From Pirellulaceae bacterium (GTDB taxonomy: Bacteria > Planctomycetota > Planctomycetia > Pirellulales > Pirellulaceae): a stretch of 64,000 nucleotides of DNA. This document shows, piece after piece, positions 44,433 to 55,100 of the stretch; position 1 is the first letter of the stretch; each line of letters begins with the position of its first letter. The stretch lies in assembly GCA_026004795.1 (NCBI GenBank), contig BPJV01000001.1, positions 838,501 through 902,500 of the forward strand, given 5' to 3'. The position numbers were made by a program, and so were the translations under genes. Below the pieces are notes generated by a model that searched no databases, was not told the DNA's origin, and saw only the letters and a list, made by a program, of their open reading frames with translations.

Positions 44433-47294
44433 TCAGGGCAAAAACACGAACTCGTTCGAATTCATCAAGGCCCGGCATACGATCGATAATCCATGAGTTT
44501 CGGCTGTTTCTAAGCACACCCGCTTTTCTTCCTCCGATGGAAATCTTTGGAGCAACAACTGGAAGCAGTGGTCGATAGCTCCCTGCACGTTTCCTCCAGC
44601 CAAGGATAGAGCTCGCTGCGCGATACGGCCGGCTTGATCGACCACGAAGGGACTGTTCAAGAGATTGAATGCTTGCAGCGGAGTCGTGGATACAGGACGC
44701 TTGTCGCGAATCTGCCCGCAATCGGGAAAGTCGAAGGAGGTAAACATGTGGTCGTCCACCCGCCGCATCCTTTCCTGATACAACATTCTGCGCCAGGTCT
44801 GCGGGCCCCAGTTGTCGACGACTTCCCACTGGGCGTAGGTGTCCTTCACGTTGTGGATACGGTAACTGCGCCCACCAACTGTTCGGTCGAGGCATCCGGA
44901 GGCTTGAAGAATAGCGTCGCGGATCACTTCGGCCTCTACTCGTTTCGGAGGATAACGCCATAGCAACTGGGTGCTGTCGTCCACTTGCATTCCCTTATCA
45001 TGAGGCACGTTGGCTTGACGGAAGGCATGCGAGAGGACCATGAGCCGGATCAGATGCTTGACGGACCATGCATGAGGCGCGGAGGTGCTTTCTGTCGTTG
45101 AAGGTAGACGCGTCTGCGGATCCCGCAGCTCAGCGGCAAGCCAATCAAGCAGTTCTGGGTGAGTCGGCGCCGCACCTGCTGATCCAAAATCGCTCGTCGT
45201 CGTCACAATCCCTTTCCCGAACACATGGTGCCAAATCCGGTTGGCCATGACTCGGGCCGTCAACGGATTGGTAGGTGCGGTGAGCCAGCGAGCGAAGGCG
45301 ATGCGGCGCTCGGGACCTGGGGCATCGGCCGTTAGACCGAGCTCGCCGCTTAGGATTTCTGGCGCATCCGGTTCGACTTCGTCACGCGGGCTTTCGGGGC
45401 TGCCACGCAGCAAGATGAATGTCTTCGCCGGCGGAATCAGCCGTCCGATGAAGCTCGGTTGTGGGCCTTGTTCGGCGAGGAGCTCAATGAGACGCTGTAT
45501 TTCTTGCAGATGTTTCTTCCGCTCAGGAAACTCTTCGTTGAGCTTCTTGTTGACCACCCACGTGCCGGTCCAAGGTTGCCACGTGCCGTCGGCCTTCCTG
45601 ATGTCCAAGTCGAACTCGTAGCGTGGTAGATGCGGTTTTTGCTGCAGATAATCGGTTTCATAGAAGTATTCGCGGTTTGCGCTGACGCGTAGTCGCGCGA
45701 TCGAGACCGGTGTAGAGAAGTCGTAGCGCAACCAAGGAAGTTCTTCCCCTTTCTCCACCTTGGCTCGCCAGGCCATCGTGCCAAAGTTGCCGTCGTTGGT
45801 GTTCTCGATCGGGTTGCGGTCCTCGGTTCCTTTCTCAGGGTAGCCAGAGACGCGGGTACCCTGTCGGGCCGCCGCATGATTGGGGCTTTGCGGATCAGGC
45901 CCGAAAAGTTCCAGTTCATCGATTGAGACGTTGGTCGTTTTAAAACGAATGCGCACCGCCTGGGTTTCGATGGGAGGAAAATGCAATTCTCGGTAAGCGC
46001 CCCAATTCTCTTCCCAGCCTCCGGTGCGGCGCAGCGCATCCCGTTCGTGTTCGATCGCCGCCATCAGCTCTTCGCCGCGGAGGCGGCGCGGATGGTCTGG
46101 AGCCAATTCGGGCAAGCGACTACCGAACTCGATGTCCTGAAATACGGCCGTCATCGAGTAGTAGTCCTTGATGGAAAGCGGATCGAACTTGTGATTGTGG
46201 CACCGGGCACAACCTATCGTTACCCCCATGATGGCCGCACCCACCGTCTGCATGATCTCGTCCATCCGATCGGCGCGGGCTTGGCGTATGGCAGCAGGTT
46301 CGCGCCCTACCGTGGCGGCGGGGACGTGGGGGCCAGCGACCAGGAATCCGGTGGCTTCTCCCACTCCCAGCGTGTCCCCGGCAATCTGTTGCTGAACGAA
46401 TTGATCGTATGGCAGATCCTCATTGAAGGAACGAACGACGTAATCGCGATAGATCCAAGCGTTCTTGCGGTAGAGGTTCGATTCCGAACCGTTGGTTTCG
46501 GCCCATCGGATGACGTCGAGCCAATGCTGAGCCCACCGCTCGCCGAATGCAGGAGAGGCCAATAATCGGTCGACCAGCCGTATATAAGCGGCGTCTGCAT
46601 CATCTTCGTATTCAGCAAGAAATGCGGCCACCTCATCTGGAGTCGGCGGTAGGCCAGTAATCACCATGCTGGCCCTGCGGATGAGCGTTCTCGGATCGGC
46701 CGACGGTGAGAAGGATAGCTCGGCTTCCTCTAGGCGGTGTAAGAGAAACGCATCGATAGGGTTGGCAGCCTTTTCGAGGGTAGGCACTGAAATCACCGGG
46801 ACGGGCGGACGTTGGACAGGTCGGAAGGACCAATGCTCTGTCCGTTCTAACTCCACGGTATCCATTTGTCCTGGCCAGAACGCGCCTTGGCGAATCCACT
46901 GCCGAATCAGCTCGATTTCCTCTTCGGGGATCCGCTCTTCGTCGGGTGGCATTTGCAGATCGGGATTCGTATGCTCGATCGCTTCGATCAATAAACTTTT
47001 TTCCGGATGCCCCGGAACGACCGCGGGAACGCCTGAATCGCCTCCCCGTAACATGGAAGCTCGCAGGTCCAAACGGAGGTTTGCTTCGCTCGCGTCCTCT
47101 CCATGGCAATAGGTGCAACGATTTTCAAAAATCGGCGCGATATCACGCTGGAAATCGATCTCCCGTTGTGCCCAGCCGAGGGCAGGCAGCAACCACGCTA
47201 CCGCCAGGGGAACGACGCCACGCGCCTTTCTGCCGCTCGCTCGACAAACGTCGCTTGCCCAGTGAACTGTATCCAGGATGGCCAAGGTAATCAT
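44433..47294 (-). CDS. PSCyt1-DUF1549-discoidin-DUF1553 planctomycete cytochrome-like protein
   Basis: 953 residues. Signal segment (VPLAVAWLLPALGWA, to ~42), then a single cytochrome c domain (PSCyt1) with C-T-Y-C-H at 60-64 and M-P-P-D-E as probable distal region; DUF1549 (about 190-400: HWLDVIRWAETNGSESNLYRKNAWIYRDYVV, YDQFVQQQIAGDTLG, RCHNHKFDPLSIKDYYSM, i.e. R-C-H-N-H-K-F-D-P); a discoidin-like inserted domain (~440-580: VRIRFKTTNVSIDELELFG); and DUF1553 (about 680-930: ARVMANRIWHHVFGKGIV, SHAFRQ, RRVEAEVIRDAILQASG, FDFPDCGQIRDKRPVSTTPLQAFNLLNSPFV). Likely a secreted electron-transfer or substrate-binding protein acting with DUF1501. It follows the sulfatase. Confidence 0.95.
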   Translation of the reverse strand: MITLAILDTVHWASDVCRASGRKARGVVPLAVAWLLPALGWAQREIDFQRDIAPIFENRCTYCHGEDASEANLRLDLRASMLRGGDSGVPAVVPGHPEKSLLIEAIEHTNPDLQMPPDEERIPEEEIELIRQWIRQGAFWPGQMDTVELERTEHWSFRPVQRPPVPVISVPTLEKAANPIDAFLLHRLEEAELSFSPSADPRTLIRRASMVITGLPPTPDEVAAFLAEYEDDADAAYIRLVDRLLASPAFGERWAQHWLDVIRWAETNGSESNLYRKNAWIYRDYVVRSFNEDLPYDQFVQQQIAGDTLGVGEATGFLVAGPHVPAATVGREPAAIRQARADRMDEIMQTVGAAIMGVTIGCARCHNHKFDPLSIKDYYSMTAVFQDIEFGSRLPELAPDHPRRLRGEELMAAIEHERDALRRTGGWEENWGAYRELHFPPIETQAVRIRFKTTNVSIDELELFGPDPQSPNHAAARQGTRVSGYPEKGTEDRNPIENTNDGNFGTMAWRAKVEKGEELPWLRYDFSTPVSIARLRVSANREYFYETDYLQQKPHLPRYEFDLDIRKADGTWQPWTGTWVVNKKLNEEFPERKKHLQEIQRLIELLAEQGPQPSFIGRLIPPAKTFILLRGSPESPRDEVEPDAPEILSGELGLTADAPGPERRIAFARWLTAPTNPLTARVMANRIWHHVFGKGIVTTTSDFGSAGAAPTHPELLDWLAAELRDPQTRLPSTTESTSAPHAWSVKHLIRLMVLSHAFRQANVPHDKGMQVDDSTQLLWRYPPKRVEAEVIRDAILQASGCLDRTVGGRSYRIHNVKDTYAQWEVVDNWGPQTWRRMLYQERMRRVDDHMFTSFDFPDCGQIRDKRPVSTTPLQAFNLLNSPFVVDQAGRIAQRALSLAGGNVQGAIDHCFQLLLQRFPSEEEKRVCLETAETHGLSIVCRALMNSNEFVFLP

Positions 47295-47414
47295 CGTACG
47301 CGTTTCCTGTTGAATCGATAGATCGTTGGTTGTTCTCTAGAAATCCGTGGTTATTGGGACGCCGACGCAGCGCACGCCGTGCCGACGAATAGGCCGTAGC
47401 GGCGCGTGTCGTCG

Positions 47415-49079
47415 TTAGAGGGCGGCCTGCCACCCCTCGCGCATCACTGCCATCAATTCGTCGACAACCTCGGGGTTTTGATCGGCCACGTTTTGAGTCT
47501 CGTGCGGGTCGACTCGATGATCGTACAGTTCGATGAACAGCGGCTCGGCATCGGCATCCCGATGGTCGCGCCAAACCACCAGGCGATAAGCGTCGGTGCG
47601 CATCGCGTAGCCCATCAAATGATTCTCGAACAGGTTGCGATCCCATCGGTCGCCCATTTGCTTTTGGATTCGCAATTCCACATCGGCGATAAGAGGACCG
47701 AACCAGGTTTCTCGCATCTCTTTGGAAAGCGGGTTGGCTGCCCACTCACGCAGGGCCGGATTGGGATATTGACTGAAAACCGCCTTCTTCCACGGTTGAT
47801 GTGGAGCGTTCAATAGGGGAAGAAAACTGTGCCCTTCAAGATGGTTTGGTAGCGGCAGTTCTGCCAATTCGCAGAGGGTCGGAAAGATGTCGACCAACTC
47901 GACCAAAGCATCGGTGCCTACTCCGCGAGCTTGCATCTGAGGTGTCCATACGATCAAGGGGACACGCGTGGCGATCTCGTAGTTCGTCGCTTTGCCCCAC
48001 ACGCCCATATCGCCCAGGTGCCAGCCGTGATCACTCCACAACACGATGATTGTGTTGTCACGAATGCCCAGGTCGTTCAACGCCGCGACCACCTTGCCGA
48101 TTTGGGCGTCCACATAACTGACACATGCGAGGTAAGCATGCTTGAGGATACGAGCTAGTTGATCGTCGATGGGACCATACTTGGGGATACCCGCTCGCGT
48201 TCGCAGCTCGAACGAAGCATGAAGGCCCATCGCTGCTCCGCCAACCGGCGGCTTGTCGTACTGAGCAAGCGGAATATGGTCGCGGTCATAAAGATCCCAA
48301 TAGTGTTTCGGCGAAGTCCAGTTCAAGTGGGGCTTGTGGAACCCGAGGGCCAAGAAGAATGGTTTGTTGCCCTCCTTGACAAGCTCTTTCATCGTTTCGA
48401 TCGCCAGCAGCGTGTTGTATCCATCGATGTATCCATGGTCGGGGACGTCACCCGCTTCATACGCTGGGCCGCTGGCCAATCCGCGCCGAGCCGCCTCTCC
48501 GTACTTGGTCAACATCGCTTGGAAATCACGATTCCGGCGTTCGATGTTTTCGGCGAGGACAAACGCCCCATTCGGTTTGGCGATTCCTTCGATCCGTTTG
48601 ACCGGCTGGCGGCTCCAAGAGTTCTCTTCATCTTCATCGCCGTGATGAAAGATCTTCCCTAGATAAACCGTCTCGTAGCCATGTTGGCGAAAGTGCTGCG
48701 GCAGAGTGATGATGTCGGGTTGAAGCTCACGCAAGGAAACGTAATTGTGGAACAGCCCGGTCGTTTCGGGGCGCGTTCCGGTAAGTAGGCTGGCCCGTGA
48801 CGGACGGCAGATGGCTTGCTGGCAGTATGCACGTCGAAACAACATGCCTTCTTGCGCAAGGCGATCGATGTTCGGGGAGATGGCTACCGTAGAGCCATAA
48901 CAACCTAGCTCTGGCCGCAGGTCATCGATGGCGATAAAAAGTATGTTCGGCCGTTCGGCAGCCGCTGCGCCCCGGCAGGCATTGAACAAAACAAACGCAA
49001 CAGTGCACGCAAGTAGTAGACGGTACCATGGGAGTCGCCTGGTTTGGGTGGGCTTCATTGAATTAGCTATTGCAGTCAT
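47415..49079 (-). CDS. secreted formylglycine sulfatase, iduronate-2-sulfatase-like
   Basis: 554 residues. Signal peptide (1-40; WYRLLLACTVAFVLFNA). The sulfatase fold starts P-N-I-L-F-I-A-I-D-D-L-R-P with the metal Asp pair; the formylglycine motif is C-R-P-S-R-A-S-L-L-T-G with Cys at about 91, to be oxidised by a separate enzyme not seen here. Y-L-G-K-I-F-H-H-G and A-L-G-F-H-K-P-H are also in place, and LWSDHGWHLGDMGVWGKATNYE matches the second metal/active region. The C-terminal half resembles iduronate-2-sulfatases (GYAMRTDAYRLVVWRDH). It would remove sulfate from glycosaminoglycan-like or algal polysaccharide; substrate unproven. Upstream is the FecR/LamG gene; downstream the cytochrome-like gene. 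Confidence 0.93.
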   Translation of the reverse strand: MTAIANSMKPTQTRRLPWYRLLLACTVAFVLFNACRGAAAAERPNILFIAIDDLRPELGCYGSTVAISPNIDRLAQEGMLFRRAYCQQAICRPSRASLLTGTRPETTGLFHNYVSLRELQPDIITLPQHFRQHGYETVYLGKIFHHGDEDEENSWSRQPVKRIEGIAKPNGAFVLAENIERRNRDFQAMLTKYGEAARRGLASGPAYEAGDVPDHGYIDGYNTLLAIETMKELVKEGNKPFFLALGFHKPHLNWTSPKHYWDLYDRDHIPLAQYDKPPVGGAAMGLHASFELRTRAGIPKYGPIDDQLARILKHAYLACVSYVDAQIGKVVAALNDLGIRDNTIIVLWSDHGWHLGDMGVWGKATNYEIATRVPLIVWTPQMQARGVGTDALVELVDIFPTLCELAELPLPNHLEGHSFLPLLNAPHQPWKKAVFSQYPNPALREWAANPLSKEMRETWFGPLIADVELRIQKQMGDRWDRNLFENHLMGYAMRTDAYRLVVWRDHRDADAEPLFIELYDHRVDPHETQNVADQNPEVVDELMAVMREGWQAAL

Positions 49080-49180
49080 GTTGCCACTCGTTCAGGAGGT
49101 GATGGGATGGTGACTTTCTTCCGGCCGACACGGCGTTCTAGCCGACACGGCTCTCGCCGTACGACCGGCATGGACGTCGG

Positions 49181-50890
49181 TCAGTATGCCGCAGGTTTGC
49201 TGGCTTCGAAAATCGCCGCGATCTCCTCGGGACTCAGCGCGGCGCCGTAGATGGCCAGCTCATCGATTGCTCCGTGGAGATTGCGAATCGCGAACCATGA
49301 CGTCTTGCGGAATGGTTGTCCCCAATTTCCGATCTCGGCATTACCGATGCGCAGTTGGCGAACCAAGAATTTGGGCTCAATGGTGTGTTCTGATACGATT
49401 TTTCCGTTGACGAACTGGCGGACGATGCGGTTGGTTGGATCGTACGATGCGGCCAGGTGTAGCCATTTGCCTTGAAGACTGACATCCAAAATCGGTTCGG
49501 TGAAGTAGACGCGGTGCAGGCCGGCATCACGAACGACTCGTTGGTCGCGCTCGTTGAAGAACTCGATTTTCTGCGAATCATCGACCATGACCGAAAACAT
49601 CAATCGGCCATCGTCGCGCACCTGCCAGTGAGGCTCCCCATTCTCATAGCCATCGGCCATGAAGAGAGCGTTGTAACGATTGTTCAGACCGTCGATGCGT
49701 GCCCAACAGGCCAAGGTTAGCGCCGAAAACTCGCCCGGAATATGAGTGCGTATACGAGCCCCAAGCCGCTGGAATTCGAGCGCCGTACGCTGCGTACCGA
49801 AGCGGTTCCAGTCGGATCGCACCGGTCCCACGAGCAACGCTTCAATACTGCCGGCTGCGGGACCTGCGGCGGAAAACCCATGTTGCCCGTCGCGATACAC
49901 CCGCGCAATCGGGAAGTAGGCGATCAGTCGTGGATCCTCCTCCACAGTTCGGCTGGCTGCTTCCCAAGCGGCCTCACGTGCCAAGGCCTGCCGCGTTCCG
50001 TCGGCCAATGCCGCTTCCAGTTCTTCAATCGACTGCACTAGTTCGTCGTCCGTGTTGGCGCCGGCCAGGTTCCACCGATCGCCTTGGCGGAGCAACCTAG
50101 GAGGATCGCCGACGCTATGCAATTCGACTTCGCCATCCAACACGCTCACCGATGCCCCGTCCGGCTCGACCAACACGGCGAACTCCGTTCCTAGGTCGAC
50201 AATCCGCCGGTCGGCCGCCTGCACCGTGAATCCACGGGCAACGGGCGGAACGGTTGCCTTAAGGCGTCCCTGGCGAACCTCCAGCACCCAATCCGAAAGA
50301 AACACCAGCGTCGCCGGACCTTCCACCGTCACACGGGCACCACAAAACATGTCCAACTCGATGACGCCACCTGGAAGGTGAAATTCGCCCCCGGGGAGGA
50401 CATCACCTGGAAAGTAGATGGCGTCGGCCTCCGACCAGGGGACATTCACGGAGCGATTTAATACGGCGTGTCCGGAAAGCATCGTTTCCTGCTCAGCCGG
50501 TGAGGTGGAGGCAAACGGCGCGGGCTCGGTACCAGCCCGCCCAGACCACGGCAGCAACCACGATCCGGCAAGCCACAGGAGGACTATCGCTGCTACCGCT
50601 GCCAAGCATGCTGGTACCCAAGAATAACGTCGTGATGTGTTATGTGTTGGCGACCGATGGATTTCGCGAGCAACATCGGCGAGCTTAGTGCTATCCAGCT
50701 CTGAGGAGGTACCGATGGTATTTGCCAATTCGGTTAGGGCCTGAGTTAGTCGCAGGGCCTTCAAATACGCGTCTCGAAACTGGAGGTTGTTAACGAGTTC
50801 GTCCTGAAACTGCTCCCACTGCTCGGCGCTGAGCCGTTGGTCAATGGCCTGCCAGATCCGATCATCAAATTGCCTGTTTTGCTTATTCAT
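49181..50890 (-). CDS. FecR-LamG membrane protein, probable anti-sigma/sensor
   Basis: 569 residues. Residues 1-80 form an acidic, helical cytoplasmic head (W-E-Q-F-Q-D-E-L-V-N-N-L-Q-F-R-D) like those of planctomycete anti-sigma proteins; one TM at ~91-114 (VPACLAAVAAIVLLWLAGSWLL); a FecR domain at ~160-275 (G-A-R-V-T-V-E-G-P-A-T-L, VDLGTEFAVLVEPDGASVSVLDGEVEL); and a C-terminal LamG/concanavalin-like domain (~385-560) that may bind sugar (LTLACWARIDGLNNRYNALFMAD, KWLHLAASYDPTNRIVRQFVNGKIV, IDELAIYGAALSPEEIAAIFEA). The start ATG overlaps the stop of the sigma factor gene by 8 bases, strong evidence for a coupled sigma/anti-sigma pair. The frame is open further upstream but unrelated. Confidence 0.9.
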   Translation of the reverse strand: MNKQNRQFDDRIWQAIDQRLSAEQWEQFQDELVNNLQFRDAYLKALRLTQALTELANTIGTSSELDSTKLADVAREIHRSPTHNTSRRYSWVPACLAAVAAIVLLWLAGSWLLPWSGRAGTEPAPFASTSPAEQETMLSGHAVLNRSVNVPWSEADAIYFPGDVLPGGEFHLPGGVIELDMFCGARVTVEGPATLVFLSDWVLEVRQGRLKATVPPVARGFTVQAADRRIVDLGTEFAVLVEPDGASVSVLDGEVELHSVGDPPRLLRQGDRWNLAGANTDDELVQSIEELEAALADGTRQALAREAAWEAASRTVEEDPRLIAYFPIARVYRDGQHGFSAAGPAAGSIEALLVGPVRSDWNRFGTQRTALEFQRLGARIRTHIPGEFSALTLACWARIDGLNNRYNALFMADGYENGEPHWQVRDDGRLMFSVMVDDSQKIEFFNERDQRVVRDAGLHRVYFTEPILDVSLQGKWLHLAASYDPTNRIVRQFVNGKIVSEHTIEPKFLVRQLRIGNAEIGNWGQPFRKTSWFAIRNLHGAIDELAIYGAALSPEEIAAIFEASKPAAY

Positions 50891-51467
50891 GTGCCAACGG
50901 TCCTCGCAAACGACTTTGCACGCAGTCGAGTAAGATCCGCCGAAGTGCGTACAGTTGTGCGTACAATTTCCTCTGCGGCGTTCCAGTCTCAGTGGCGATG
51001 CGCGATACCGAATCGCCACTGCGATGCACGGCCAACAACAGACGGCGTTGCGCGGGGGGGAGTGACTGCAGGCAACTTTCCACCGCTGCAAGCTCTTCTT
51101 TCCATTCTGGCTCCGACGCCGCTGCCGTCTCCGCCAATGCCTCGATCACCTCTTCGCGAAACACCATACGATCACGATTTCGGTTCCGCTGCCAACTCAT
51201 CACTTTGAACCGCGCGATCGTCAGGGCCCAACGCAAGAATTCTTCTTCCTCCTTCTCCTCCGTACGGGTGCTAAGGAAATGCGAGAATTTTTGCCAGCTT
51301 TCCAGCGCCGTCTCCTGAACCAAATCATCCACCCCTACTTCGGAGGGCATCAAGGAACGAATGAATCGCCGGATGGCCGGCTCGCTGTGGACGATCAGCC
51401 TCACAAAATGTTGGTACGTTGGGTCGTCAGCCGGATTGGCCGCCTCCTCACCTGGGGTTTGCACCAT
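50883..51467 (-). CDS. ECF RNA polymerase sigma factor (planctomycete/verrucomicrobial type)
   Basis: 194 residues. Sigma-2 region ~20-90 (IRRFIRSLMPSEVGVDDLVQETALESWQKF, L-R-W-A-L-T-I-A-R-F-K) and sigma-4 region ~130-190 (LPPAQRRLLLAVHRSGDSVSRIATETGTPQRKLYAQLYALRRIL). Short linker and no regions 1 or 3, as in extracytoplasmic-function sigmas. It likely directs transcription of the sulfatase/cytochrome cluster downstream, controlled by the FecR/LamG protein with which it overlaps. The ATG is at 51467. I see no pseudopromoter I can name in the 683 bases upstream. Confidence 0.93.
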   Translation of the reverse strand: MVQTPGEEAANPADDPTYQHFVRLIVHSEPAIRRFIRSLMPSEVGVDDLVQETALESWQKFSHFLSTRTEEKEEEEFLRWALTIARFKVMSWQRNRNRDRMVFREEVIEALAETAAASEPEWKEELAAVESCLQSLPPAQRRLLLAVHRSGDSVSRIATETGTPQRKLYAQLYALRRILLDCVQSRLRGPLAHE

Positions 51468-52150
51468 GCACTCGGCTCCGATCTTCGGTACTCAGCAGCT
51501 TGCTCGTTCCTCCGCGCGAGCATCGGCTGCCGCTAGGGGACCTTCCCTGCTTCTACCTAGATATTCCAGATGTCGTGAAGATTTCCCACGTATGACAAAG
51601 ATTTTTTGTCTCGTTTCCCGGCACTGCCGTGTCGAGCTGCTGTGGCGGCAGGGAGAGAGTCTCTGGGGTAGCAAATCGATCTTGGGGATGGCCATGGAAT
51701 GGATTGCATGGCAATGTGTAAAAATGCGCTTTGATTTTCAGCTGTGACAGTGGTGTTCTCGGTATGCGGTGCAGGCGTCCCTGCCGCCCTGCTCTGCTCC
51801 AACGACCGATTCCCCAAAACATCGTTAGTCGGCGGTTCGTTGGTTCTGGCCTCGTTTCGCACCGCTCGCTCTGCAGCGTCGCTGCCGGTTTGACGCTGGC
51901 CCGACTGGTAGGGGTATGGGATCGTTTTTGTACTCTGTGAGGTTGGGGGGGATGCGCAGAGTTGCGCGAGCATACAGGTTACAAGACCTTCAGCTCATGG
52001 GTTTGATGCAAGGGATTCTAAGGCTTTTGCCGATGGTGAAGATCGTACGACTGTTGATGGGGCGTCCATAACTTACTTCGGTCGAGTTGCTTTTACGCAA
52101 AAGCAGTGCCTGTCGCGCCGCCAAATTGAGGTTCACGGAGGGGATCAAGT
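51468..52150. other. 683-bp divergent region between sigma factor and secretin genes
   Basis: No gene or RNA recognised; both promoters must be here. Short open frames lack similarity and good ribosome sites. The last 30 bases hold the GGAGGGG ribosome site of the secretin gene. Confidence 0.45.
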
Positions 52151-55100
52151 ATGCCGCATCCAAGCTGGTCACATTCTCGAAACGGTTCCCGTACCCGCCG
52201 TTGGTTGCTTGTAAGCGGATTGGCGTGCGGTTTGGCCACGACACCGGTCGCCGCCCAGCAGGCACTTCAACTCGGATCTCCGGTTCCAACGTCGGTTCCG
52301 CCCGTGGCTCCTGCCCCGGCGGCTCCCACTCCTGTGCCGACGACCATGGCCAGCCTTAAAACGTACGCCGTACCCCCGGAAATGATCGGAACGATTGGTG
52401 CGCATCTACAAGCCCAGTATCATGAGGCTCCCAGCGTGCGGGTCACTACCGACCCCAAAACGGGGCAGCTTCTGGTCATGGCGCCCGACGCGATCCATCA
52501 ACAGATCGCTGCGCAAATCAGCGCGGTCATCGAGCAGGGGGCTGCGGCCCAGCCCGCAGTCAAGCAACAAATCTATACGTTGCGCAACCTGACCTGGCAG
52601 GAACTCGAGGATGCTCTGCGGCGTCTGGCAGGACCGGCACTTACGGTCACCACCGAGCGCCATGGTGAGCTCGCAAATTACCAGATTGCCAACGATACGG
52701 GGCTACACGATCTATTGCAGATCGATCGAGCCCGCAACCAGGTGACGTTCCTGGGGAGCACTCCGACGACAGCTGCCTGGAGCCAAGTCGTATTCAGTCT
52801 CGATACGGGCAAAGCGGCTCAGGGGCAAACAACGCATATCGTCCCGCTGGCGCCGGCCGAGCCTCGCCGCGTTCAACAAGCGTTTCAGTTGATTCGCGCC
52901 ACTTTCCAGCAAGGTCAAGGTGGCTCGGAAGGAGATGTTCAGGCGCAGGTTGATGTCAGCGATGAGGAACAAGCGACGGCCATCGGTACGATCGACACTC
53001 TTGGGGCCGATAGCGGTTTATTCGGTGATGTCCAGATCGAATTCATTGAAGAGATCGACCTGGTGATCATCAAGGGGAGCAAGTCCGACGTCCGCCGAAC
53101 GCTCGAGGTGATCGAGAAGATCAAAGAGCAAGCCCGGAAGACGCAACCGGAGGTCGAGGTCCTACAACTGAAGCATGCCAATGCCGACGCCGTCGCATCG
53201 CTGGTCAGCGAACTGTACTCAAGTATCTACGAACCCCGACAGGGAACGGTGAGCATCACTGCGTTGGGGCAACCGAACGCCGTGTTGTTGATCGGGCGCA
53301 AGGAAACGCTGGCCTCAGTGAAGTCGTTGATCGAGAAAATCGATCAACCGTTGGCGGAGGGAGACCAGTTGAAGGTCATTCAGTTGTTGCATGCGTCGAG
53401 CGTTGACGTGGCGCAGCGGATTCAAGAATTCTTTGTGGAAAGCCCGTTGTCGTTATCTGATGATAATGATGAAATCGCTACACAACGATTGCGCTCGCGC
53501 GTCAAGATCGTAGCGGATTACCGCACCAACTCGTTGATCGTCCAAGCGGCGCCCCGGGAAATGGCCGAAGTCGAGAAGCTGGTGGCGCAATTGGATGTCG
53601 AAGGAGCGCCGGCCGAGAGCGAGGTACGCGTATTCCGCCTGAAGAATACCCTGGCCGAGGACCTGGCCACGGTCATTCAGGAGATCATCACGGCCGATGT
53701 CAGCGCCGACGCTCCGTCGCAGGCCACACCGCCTAGTGGCAAGCTGAGCATGGTGACCGTCGACGGTCAACGCATCGAGTCGGGCATTCTAGCGGGCGTG
53801 GTCATTTCCGCCGATGCCACCGCCAACGCCTTGGTCGTACGTGCTCCCGGAAGCAGCATGGCGTTGATTGGCAAACTGATCAATGAACTGGATCAACTTC
53901 CTGGTGCTGAGGCCACCATCAAAGTCTTTCGTCTAAAGAATGCCGACGCGACCTTGGTGGCGCAGACGTTGCAAGGGTTGTTCGGCTTGCCAGTTACTGC
54001 CGGCCAGAACGCGACAGGCAATTTGCTGAATAACCTCTCGCGCACCGGTTTGACCACCGGTGGCGACAGCGCGCTGGTGCAGCTGCAGATTGCCGCCGAA
54101 GCACGTACCAATAGTGTCATCGTCAGTGGCAGCGAATCGGATCTGAAGGTCATCGAAGTGTTGATGTTGCGTCTGGACGAAGACGTTCCGGAGGATCGTC
54201 GCAACGAAGTGATCTGGTTGCGCAATGCCAACGCCGAAGAAGTAGCCACGGCAGTGCAGAATTATGCTCAACAGCTGCTGCAAGCCTACTCCACCTTGAC
54301 TACGGGAACGACGGGCATCCTCAGTCCTTCGGAGCTGGTCAACCGACAGATTTTCGTCATTCCCGAAACGACGACGAACAGCCTGTTGGTCAGCGCATCG
54401 CCGCGCTATTTCGATCAAGTCATCGAATTGATCCAGCGGCTGGATCGCCGGCCTCCGCTGGTCAGTATCCAGGTGTTGATCGCCGAAGTGCAACTGGATG
54501 ATCAATTCGAGTTAGGGGCTGAATGGGGAATCCAAGACGGTCTGCTGTTCGATCGCCAGGCGGCGACCGGGGGGACCCTCACTTCGCCCGTGTTCAACGT
54601 GCTCAATCCGATTACCGGACCATCAGGTGGATTGGGGCTGACGCAGAACGTGGCTGGACAAGCCTTGACGAGTTTCGGCGTCGGCAGGGCGAACTCCAGT
54701 GGGACGGGAGGACTGGTGCTCTCGGCATCCAGTGAAGCCGTCGGGGTACTGATTCCGGGCGCTGCAAACTGCCAACCGAATTCAAATCCTCAGTCGTCCG
54801 CACATCACGACGCTCGATTCACGCGAAGCCTCCGCGCTGATCGGCCAACAAGTGCCGCGCGTAACCAGCCTGTCGACGGCCACACTGGGAGTGCCACAAC
54901 AGATCCAGACCACGGATGTGCCGGTCGGCCTGGGCCTGGCCGTGCTGCCGCGCGTCAACCAGGATGGTCTGATCCTGATGCAGGTGCAGATTCAGAATTC
55001 GAGCATCAGTGATACCGACGCCGGCATTCCCATCGGCTTTGGGCAGAATGGAGAGGTCATCCGCTCGCCGATCATCAATAGCACCGAAGCGATCACGACG

